Source: SHLJ01 sp041618535 (GTDB lineage: Bacteria; Bacteroidota; Bacteroidia; Flavobacteriales; Flavobacteriaceae). Taken from it: DNA of 9,183 nt. The number at the start of each line of letters is the position of its first letter. Positions within the stretch are counted from its first letter, which is position 1. Where the stretch lies: the NCBI GenBank assembly GCA_041618535.1, contig JBFKFP010000114.1, positions 1 to 9,183 on the forward strand. Direction: 5' to 3'. The translations under genes were made by a program, and so were the position numbers. Below the pieces are notes generated by a model, which did no database searches, was not told where the DNA came from, and worked only from the letters and a program-made list of their open reading frames with translations. Positions 1-5,580 of the stretch are shown one piece after another.

Positions 1-956
1 GTTAATTCAACGGAGTCATTACTCCATATGCCGGTACTACCCCCATAAATATATGGGCCGTTATTAAGTTGAAACCTGCTGGCATAGTAATAAGTGCCTG
101 TTGCCGGGATAGCAGTTCCCAGGTCGGCCTGGTATTCATCGTTGTTTCCTGTAACAGCAAGGTTCCATGTTGCCGGCACCCATGTCCAACCAGCTCCGCC
201 ATCTGGATTATTGTTAGCTGTGTTATAACCTATCCATGCTGTAATACCTGCGCCCTGGCCTGGTGAATCAGTAATTCCAGGTTCATTAACCCTGGCATAA
301 ACGGTGTAGGATTCACCCAATTGGATGGTATCCGGAGTATTGGGAAACTGAATATTGCACCAGTCAGGTTGATCTGTTGAACTGACATAAACAGATCCAT
401 TGACTATAATATCATTCCCGGGCCCTTCAAATCCGCCCGATCCGCCTGCTGCTTCGGCCCAGCCATAAAAGCGTAAGGTTAAAGCTGAATTTAAATTGCT
501 TTGACCGACACTGAAGCTGAAGGATTGAGCATTTGTATTATCAGCAACTGCCTTTTCACCGTCTATATCAGATGTAAAGCTATCAAGTGAACTGCGTAAT
601 GCCAATCCCCTGGTTCCGGTTAAGGATCTTTCCAAGGTGATTTCAATGGTCGAAATATCAAAAGCGTAGCCAGGATCAGGATTAATGGTGAATTCCATGT
701 AATTATCTCCTGAAACTGCGGTTGTGATATCATTAAGAGCCCATGTGGTCGCATTAAAGCGATTAGCGTTAATGCTGGGAGTGAGTCCGCTTCCCCTTAT
801 AATGGTGGATACCGAAAGATTCAAATCATTAAAATTGGAATTTGCGGAAACTTCATCTCCGGCTAATCCGTTAAATTCAAAGCTAATTATCTGTGAATAA
901 ATCAAAGAATTGAGCAAGGTAATACCTGCAAGAAGGAGGACATATTTCTTAATCAT
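1..956 (-). CDS. Secreted modular beta-rich protein, N-terminal part (runs off left edge)
   Basis: This reading frame opens with ATG at 956 and stays open to the window edge, giving 318 residues with no stop. Residues 1-21 form a signal peptide: a KK pair, a hydrophobic core, and probable cleavage at IYS|Q, typical of Bacteroidota exported proteins. Residues 22-190 look like one beta-sandwich module (TIIRGSGLTPS around 51-61, RFNATTW at 66-72, FYGW at 163-166). Residues 198-318 look like a second module (YARVNEPG at 220-227, ITAWIGY at 238-244, WVPATWN at 259-265, YYASRFQL at 290-297). From memory, modules of this kind sit at the front of large secreted nucleases, glycoside hydrolases or adhesins exported by type IX secretion. 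No catalytic domain or C-terminal sorting signal lies inside the window, so the enzymatic role cannot be stated. Low cysteine and high N/S/T/G content fit an extracellular protein. Coding status is strong; the name is only a class. Confidence 0.8.
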   Translation of the reverse strand, partial: MIKKYVLLLAGITLLNSLIYSQIISFEFNGLAGDEVSANSNFNDLNLSVSTIIRGSGLTPSINANRFNATTWALNDITTAVSGDNYMEFTINPDPGYAFDISTIEITLERSLTGTRGLALRSSLDSFTSDIDGEKAVADNTNAQSFSFSVGQSNLNSALTLRFYGWAEAAGGSGGFEGPGNDIIVNGSVYVSSTDQPDWCNIQFPNTPDTIQLGESYTVYARVNEPGITDSPGQGAGITAWIGYNTANNNPDGGAGWTWVPATWNLAVTGNNDEYQADLGTAIPATGTYYYASRFQLNNGPYIYGGSTGIWSNDSVEL

Positions 957-998
957 GGATCAATTAATAAATTAGATTTAGTGGAAGCTGACCTTAAT

Positions 999-1006
999 CA
1001 AATAAA
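999..1006 (-). promoter_or_regulatory. Weak -7-like element for the secreted protein gene
   Basis: Read on the minus strand this is TTTATTTG, one mismatch from the Bacteroidota -7 consensus TAnnTTTG, about 43 bases before the ATG at 956. No TTG element is seen at the expected -33 distance. It lies in the 957-1068 divergent spacer shared with recX, which otherwise holds only AT-rich sequence and a poor CCC/GGG inverted repeat near 1008-1020. This is a tentative call. Confidence 0.22.
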
Positions 1007-1068
1007 CCCCTGCAGAAGGGCATATTAGGATCGCTTTATAAATCAGCAAAATGTGATTATTTTGCAGT

Positions 1069-1542
1069 ATGATTAAAAGGCGATCTTACACCGTTGAAGA
1101 AGCATTGAATTTGCTTCAACGTTATTGTGCTTACCAGGAACGGTGTCATCAGGATGTTCGGAAAAAACTCAAATCAATGCATATGGTTGAAGAAGCTATC
1201 AACCATATCACAGTAAAACTCATCGAAGACGATTACCTCAATGAAGCAAGGTTCGCCATAACATACGTTAGCAGCAAGTTCAGATTAAAGAAGTGGGGGA
1301 AAAAACGCCTTTTTTCTGAGTTACAAAAAAAGGGATTGAGTAAATTTACTATAAATATGGCAATATCTGAAATAGATCAGGAAGAATATTTAAAGGTTTT
1401 TAATTCATTGGCTGATAAGAGGCTCGCGTCAATTGAAGAGGAAAATTTTCTGAAGCGTAAAAGAAAATTAGCCGATTATTTGCTGTATCGGGGGTGGGAG
1501 TCCGATCTTGTCTATGAAAAGGTAAATGAGCTTATACCCTGA
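1069..1542 (+). CDS. recX: RecX family regulatory protein
   Basis: The 157-residue product matches the RecX family, which binds RecA-DNA filaments in the cytoplasm, caps or destabilises them, and so limits recombination and SOS signalling. It shows three tandem three-helix repeats, roughly 9-56, 57-104 and 105-157. Family signatures are YCAYQERC at 19-26 followed by DVRKKL, LIEDDYLNEARFA at 51-63, KWGKKRLFSELQKKGLS at 75-91, and the closing YRGWESDLVYEKV near 140-152. Length is normal for a short RecX. The ATG at 1069 is the first start in frame and leaves a full first repeat. recA is not adjacent; the gene stands alone, divergent from the secreted protein gene. Its 3' end overlaps the convergent cupin-like gene by 11 bases. 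A -7-like element (TTATTTTG, 1057-1064, one mismatch) ends five bases before the ATG, so any transcript from it would be nearly leaderless. Confidence 0.9.
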   Translation: MIKRRSYTVEEALNLLQRYCAYQERCHQDVRKKLKSMHMVEEAINHITVKLIEDDYLNEARFAITYVSSKFRLKKWGKKRLFSELQKKGLSKFTINMAISEIDQEEYLKVFNSLADKRLASIEEENFLKRKRKLADYLLYRGWESDLVYEKVNELIP

Positions 1543-2404
1543 TTCCGTTTTTTCGGTTTGTCCTTACTATGGCCTGTTCATTTTTCCAATCTATCCAACT
1601 CTGGCCTTTGATTCGGCGCATTGAATTATCCAGCGCACGCATTATGAACACATTATAAATTGCTTTTCCCAGGTTCTTGGGATTTCTGGCTAAAGCCCTC
1701 AGACTCATTGAGAATCCGGGTGTCAGATAGCGCATATAATGCCAAAAACCCTCTGGCATATAAAGGACATTGCCGTGTTCGAGCTCGCAAACCCAGCCTT
1801 GAGCATTTGCCAGTGCAGGCCATTTTTCAAAATCCGGTTTGGTAAAATCGATATCTTCTCTTGTTATCAGAGAATGAGGAATCTTATAGAGATAGTCATT
1901 CTGTTTCTGATCAAACAGAATACACCTTTTCCTGCCGTCGAAATGGAAATGAAAGATATTAGCCAGGTCGATATCGTAATGCATGAAGGTATAAGAGTCC
2001 GCACCGCCAAAGAATAACATTGGCAGTCCCTTCATAAGGCGCAATCCAAAATCAGGATAGCTGAAATCTTGCTGAAGTTCCGGTACTTCCTTCAAAATAT
2101 TCCATAGAAAAATTCGAAATTTAGTGGGTTCAGATTTAAGAAGGTCAATGTAGTCACTCATCTTCATTTTCGCATGAGGCTGATTAAATCCGTCGTTATA
2201 GTCAACTGGGCGGTCATCGTAGAGGGGAACTACTTTTTCACCAGCCACGTTTTTCATATAATCCAGATTCCATTTATGATAAGCCGGCCAGTCCTCAATA
2301 AACCTCTCGATGACCACAGGTTTCTGGGGTTTGAAATACTGATTGATAAAGTCCTCCTTAGAGATGGTTTCAACCCTGGGGATCTGTTTTAAATTCAGTT
2401 TCAA
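1532..2404 (-). CDS. Cupin-like (JmjC/Cupin_8) putative Fe(II)/2-oxoglutarate dioxygenase
   Basis: The 290-residue cytoplasmic protein resembles the Cupin_8/JmjC-like family, whose characterised members (FIH, JMJD5/7, YcfD types) use Fe(II) and 2-oxoglutarate to hydroxylate protein side chains. The facial triad is visible: H142-x-D144 (MHYDID) on one strand and H222 in EGFWHYM. K159 or R160 sits where FIH carries the lysine that binds 2-oxoglutarate. The N-terminal stretch KPQKPVVIERFIEDWPA (25-41) is the usual entry to this fold. The substrate is unknown. No in-frame ATG precedes the conserved N-terminus before an in-frame TGA at 2426-2428. The start is therefore the TTG at 2404, supported by a good promoter just upstream. 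Its last 11 bases overlap recX convergently. It may sit downstream of the TonB receptor, 63 bases away, but appears to have its own promoter. Family assignment is firm; activity is inferred. Confidence 0.85.
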   Translation of the reverse strand: MKLNLKQIPRVETISKEDFINQYFKPQKPVVIERFIEDWPAYHKWNLDYMKNVAGEKVVPLYDDRPVDYNDGFNQPHAKMKMSDYIDLLKSEPTKFRIFLWNILKEVPELQQDFSYPDFGLRLMKGLPMLFFGGADSYTFMHYDIDLANIFHFHFDGRKRCILFDQKQNDYLYKIPHSLITREDIDFTKPDFEKWPALANAQGWVCELEHGNVLYMPEGFWHYMRYLTPGFSMSLRALARNPKNLGKAIYNVFIMRALDNSMRRIKGQSWIDWKNEQAIVRTNRKNGIRV

Positions 2405-2426
2405 GAATTCGGTTTTTTGTAAAGAT

Positions 2427-2456
2427 CAAATGTATGAAATAGGTGTGAATTGCAAA
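2427..2456 (-). promoter_or_regulatory. Bacteroidota-type promoter for the cupin-like gene
   Basis: On the minus strand this reads TTTG (2456-2453), an 18-base spacer, then TACATTTG (2434-2427). Both match the Bacteroidota housekeeping consensus (-33 TTTG/TTG and -7 TAnnTTTG) with acceptable spacing. It predicts a transcript start near 2422 and a leader of about 18 bases to the TTG start at 2404. It is the only promoter in this window with both elements, and lies between the receptor stop and the cupin-like gene. Confidence 0.55.
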
Positions 2457-2467
2457 GGTTACCAGGT

Positions 2468-4291
2468 TTATAAAAGACCGTATTTTAAACCGAACAGCAC
2501 ATTCCCCTTTGGCATGGGAACCAGGTTGGTCTCTGTGTATTCTTCGTTGAAAATATTATTGGCGATAAGTGATAATTCAAAATTTTTAAATCGGTAAGAA
2601 GCCATATAATCTATGACCTGGTAGGGGTCTGCCTTAAAACGCTCCCCATGCCTGAAGACAATGGTTTGCATAAAGCCTTTAAACCATTCTGATCTGTAAG
2701 TGGCAGTTAGCTGGTGTCTCAATGAATTTATCGAATATCGCGAAAAGCTGAGATCGAGTTGTTCCAGATTTTCGTCCAGGTAATTATAGCTCAATTCAAA
2801 CCGATGATTAATTCCTAAGAAATCCGGATTATATCCCAAATTGACCTCAAGGCCTTTAGTGTTGAGCTCTTGTATATTAGTAGCTTCCCATAAATCCTCC
2901 TCATTTTCTTTAACATAGTCGATTAGGTTGCTGGAATCCCTGTTAAAAAAAGCCATAGATGCATTAAACTTTCTTCCTGTGAATCGAAGACCGACCTCTT
3001 GTGTAAGAGCCTCTTCAGGATCAAGATTTTCATTGCCAAGCGTTGTAGGGTCACTGTAGAAAAGATCGGTATAGGTAGGAACCCTGTATGTAAATCCTGC
3101 ATTGGTGTAGATCCTGAAGGTATCAGATATCGCGTAACCCAAATCGATACCAGGAAATGCATGCCAGCCGAAATCACTAAAATAATTGACTGCCAGTCCT
3201 GGAGTGATATCAAGTTTCTCATCAATGAATTCAAACCGATGTTCTATGAAAATGTTGGTCATAAGTCGTTGACGATCTCCCAGGTTATTACTCGACAAAT
3301 ATACCTGGGCGACATCCACTCCAAAACCTGTAATCCCTGCAGAGGAAGTATAGGCGGCATTCACTTCAGCTCCTATCTTGTTGGAAATATGCAGGTTTCT
3401 GTATATGGAAGGATCCTGCCTTACGAAAACGTATTCATCCTGGTTGCGTTTCCAATAAAGCCTGGGTTTTAATACCCAATTCTCAGATTTCCACCGAGAG
3501 GAGAACCCGACCAAACTTGCCTGGGTTTCTTCATACTGATCTACTGCGGCAGGAGATGCATAAAAACCATTGGCACCGAATTTACGCTCCATAAAAGTTG
3601 CAATAAAATTTACAGGACTATGGTTTTTATTGAAACTGCTTTTCAGAAAAAAATTCTGATTATCAAAATCGGTATTGTACCTGTATCCATCGGAAAGGAT
3701 TTTGGAAAAATGTACAATATGTGAGGTTTTATTCAGATCTCCCCCTGTGGTTAAAGAGGTTCCGCGTTGTCCGAATGATCCGCCCTGAACACCAAGGTTC
3801 AGTCCGTTTTTGAGCTTGTCCTTGGTGACTATATTGACTGCCCCTGTAAATGCGTTCTGGCCGAATATTCTGGCGGCAGGTCCTTTAATAATCTCTATTC
3901 GCTCTATAACTTCTATGGGAAGCGCCATGTTCATGGTATGATGACCTGTTTGGGGATCTTCAACCTTGATGCCGTCAATGAGCAACAGGGTCTGGTCAAA
4001 ACCCCCACCCCTGATATACAAATCGGCCTGGCTTCCATATACTCCTCGCCGCCGGATATCGACCCCGGCAACCTGTTGGAGCAGGTCGGCTACATTTGTG
4101 ACCGCTGCCTGTTCTATCTCTTCTGAGGTGATCACCTTGATGGTCCTCGAGTTCTCCCTGAAAGGAATATCAATTCGGCTGGAGGTTATCAATACTGAAT
4201 CCAGCACCTCAGTCTGTGCCTTTTCTTGTCCAATGCTTATCTGGATCACGACAAGAAACCAGAGTACCAGGGAATTTGTAGATCTGCCCAT
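2468..4291 (-). CDS. TonB-dependent outer-membrane receptor, BtuB/CirA-like size class
   Basis: The 607-residue product is a complete TonB-dependent transporter, an outer-membrane barrel that imports a scarce ligand using TonB/ExbBD energy. Residues 1-21 form a signal peptide (GRS, then a hydrophobic run ending SIG|Q). A TonB-box-like EVLDSVLITS lies at 28-37. The plug domain spans about 38-155 with ADLLQQVAGVDIRRRG, YIRGGG, LLLIDGIKV (102-110) and IERIEIIKGPAARIFG (129-144). The rest is the barrel, ending NNIFNEEYTETNLVPMPKG and a final strand GLKYGLL; the last residue is Leu rather than the usual aromatic. There is no N-terminal carboxypeptidase-like domain and no SusD partner, so it is not a Sus-type glycan receptor. 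Ligand (cobalamin, siderophore or other) is undetermined, and no riboswitch is seen upstream. A longer frame exists from a TTG at 4312, but that codon lies inside the predicted -7 element and would push the signal peptide inward, so ATG 4291 is preferred. Confidence 0.92.
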   Translation of the reverse strand: MGRSTNSLVLWFLVVIQISIGQEKAQTEVLDSVLITSSRIDIPFRENSRTIKVITSEEIEQAAVTNVADLLQQVAGVDIRRRGVYGSQADLYIRGGGFDQTLLLIDGIKVEDPQTGHHTMNMALPIEVIERIEIIKGPAARIFGQNAFTGAVNIVTKDKLKNGLNLGVQGGSFGQRGTSLTTGGDLNKTSHIVHFSKILSDGYRYNTDFDNQNFFLKSSFNKNHSPVNFIATFMERKFGANGFYASPAAVDQYEETQASLVGFSSRWKSENWVLKPRLYWKRNQDEYVFVRQDPSIYRNLHISNKIGAEVNAAYTSSAGITGFGVDVAQVYLSSNNLGDRQRLMTNIFIEHRFEFIDEKLDITPGLAVNYFSDFGWHAFPGIDLGYAISDTFRIYTNAGFTYRVPTYTDLFYSDPTTLGNENLDPEEALTQEVGLRFTGRKFNASMAFFNRDSSNLIDYVKENEEDLWEATNIQELNTKGLEVNLGYNPDFLGINHRFELSYNYLDENLEQLDLSFSRYSINSLRHQLTATYRSEWFKGFMQTIVFRHGERFKADPYQVIDYMASYRFKNFELSLIANNIFNEEYTETNLVPMPKGNVLFGLKYGLL

Positions 4292-4309
4292 ACTTGTTTT
4301 GTGTTGGAC

Positions 4310-4317
4310 CAAAATTA
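4310..4317 (-). promoter_or_regulatory. -7 promoter element for the TonB-dependent receptor
   Basis: The minus strand reads TAATTTTG, an exact match to TAnnTTTG. It predicts transcription from about 4305 and a leader near 14 bases before ATG 4291. No TTG is visible at the expected -33 spacing. The surrounding 74-base spacer (4292-4365) separates the receptor from the polymerase operon upstream, is AT-rich, and holds no convincing terminator hairpin. Confidence 0.42.
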
Positions 4318-4365
4318 GCGAAATGAGATCATGTTGCTATCATTTTTTAAATTATTTTGAAGGAT

Positions 4366-5580
4366 TTATTGCCGTCTGTTAGCCAGCAATGGCGGTGGTT
4401 CACCTGTGAATGGATTCCAGCGACTGATACTCCTGGCACTCATTCCGGCTGCACTTATCACCGCTCTGTCGCCATAACGCTCCCGCATCTTATCGATAGC
4501 CTGGCTAAGGTTCAGGTATTTTTCATCATCCTCGAATAAATTGATCTGGTGGCCGCCTTCCACCAGGTGGCTGAATTTGATGCCCACCAGCCGTACCAGC
4601 AACCTCCGGTTATAGAGCTTTCTGAATAGATCCAATACCACGGGAATGAGGTTATGGTCCATGGAACTGTAGGGGATCCGCTGTTGCTGGGTATAAGTCT
4701 GGAAGTCGGAATAACGTATCTTAAAGGTCACGCAGGCTGTCAGTTTGTTGCCGCGCCTCAGCTGGTAAGCCAGGTTTTCAGTCATGGCTATCAGGATGCT
4801 CTTCAGCTTATGCACATCGGTGGTGTCCTTATCGAAGGTCCGCTCTGTCGAGATTGACTTGCGTTCGTGGTATTGAACCACCGGGCTGTTGTCTATGCCG
4901 TTGGCTTTTTTCCAGATAGACAGGCCGTTTTTCCCCAGCACCTTGTGCATAAGCTCCATTGGCATTTCCTGAACGGTCCTAATACGCTTAACTCCAAGAT
5001 CGCACAATGACTTATAGGTCACTTCCCCAACCATCGGTATCTTCCTGATGGATAAGGGAGCAAGGAACGGCCTCTCCGTACCCTCCAGGATCCGGATCTG
5101 GTTGTTTGGTTTGGCTTCCCCTGTGGCGATCTTGGAGACGGTCTTATTGATAGAAAGCCCGAAAGAGATGGGCAGGCCTGTTTCCTTGATGATGAGCTGT
5201 CTCAATTCTGAAGCCAGCTTATGGCAGCCAAAGAATTTATCCATTCCGCTCAAGTCAATGTAGAATTCATCTATGGATGATTTTTCATAAAGGGGGACGT
5301 TTTCCTTGATGACATCGGTAACGGTTTTGGAGAACTTGGTATAGGTCCCTGAATTACCGCGCAGGATGACGGCTTCCGGGCAGAGTTGTTTGGCCATACG
5401 CATAGGCATAGCCGAGTGTATCCCGTATTTCCTGGCTTCATAGCTGCAGGAGGCCACTACACCGCGGTCTGATGTGCCTCCGATCAGGACGGGCTTGCCG
5501 ATAAGCCGGCTGTCTAACAAGCGTTCACAAGACACGAAAAAGGTGTCAAGGTCCATATGTACTATAGCCCTGTTACTCAT
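4366..5580 (-). CDS. dinB: Y-family translesion DNA polymerase, DinB (Pol IV)-like
   Basis: The 404-residue enzyme copies damaged DNA without proofreading. Palm aspartate D10 (HMDLDTFF) and the D104-E105 pair in SSIDEFYIDLSG supply the metal ligands. F15 is in the steric-gate position that excludes ribonucleotides. SYEARKYGI (46-54) and PISFGLSINKTVSKIATGEAKP are family signatures. HhH thumb residues (IRKIPMVGEVTYKSL) lie at about 178-192, and the little-finger domain runs about 240-345. QINLF at 345-349 matches the beta-clamp binding consensus, followed by a 55-residue tail ending NPFTGEPPPLLANRRQ, longer than E. coli Pol IV (351 aa). ATG 5580 overlaps the dnaE stop (ATGAGTAA), suggesting translational coupling; an in-frame ATG at 5613 would only add an unconserved extension. 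Pairing with a DnaE-like subunit and an S24 regulator makes it the functional counterpart of UmuC/ImuB here, but the sequence is nearer DinB. Family is certain; exact subfamily is less so. Confidence 0.93.
   Translation of the reverse strand: MSNRAIVHMDLDTFFVSCERLLDSRLIGKPVLIGGTSDRGVVASCSYEARKYGIHSAMPMRMAKQLCPEAVILRGNSGTYTKFSKTVTDVIKENVPLYEKSSIDEFYIDLSGMDKFFGCHKLASELRQLIIKETGLPISFGLSINKTVSKIATGEAKPNNQIRILEGTERPFLAPLSIRKIPMVGEVTYKSLCDLGVKRIRTVQEMPMELMHKVLGKNGLSIWKKANGIDNSPVVQYHERKSISTERTFDKDTTDVHKLKSILIAMTENLAYQLRRGNKLTACVTFKIRYSDFQTYTQQQRIPYSSMDHNLIPVVLDLFRKLYNRRLLVRLVGIKFSHLVEGGHQINLFEDDEKYLNLSQAIDKMRERYGDRAVISAAGMSARSISRWNPFTGEPPPLLANRRQ

Noticed and set aside
1544..1555. CCG-T6-CGG inverted repeat after the recX stop, as a possible terminator
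   Set aside because: Only a 3-bp stem and it lies in cupin-like coding sequence; no following U tract in the right place.
2999..3472. 157-codon plus-strand open frame
   Set aside because: Antisense to the receptor barrel; low-plausibility composition and no recognisable domain.
4292..4312. Longer receptor start at TTG 4312
   Set aside because: The codon lies inside the predicted -7 element and adds seven residues before an otherwise normal signal peptide.
4292..4365. Possible cobalamin riboswitch before the TonB-dependent receptor
   Set aside because: The 74-base AT-rich spacer is far too short for one and shows no B12-box-like sequence.
5455..5460. ACTACA half-site inside dinB
   Set aside because: No partner arm at the right spacing; expected by chance and inside coding sequence.
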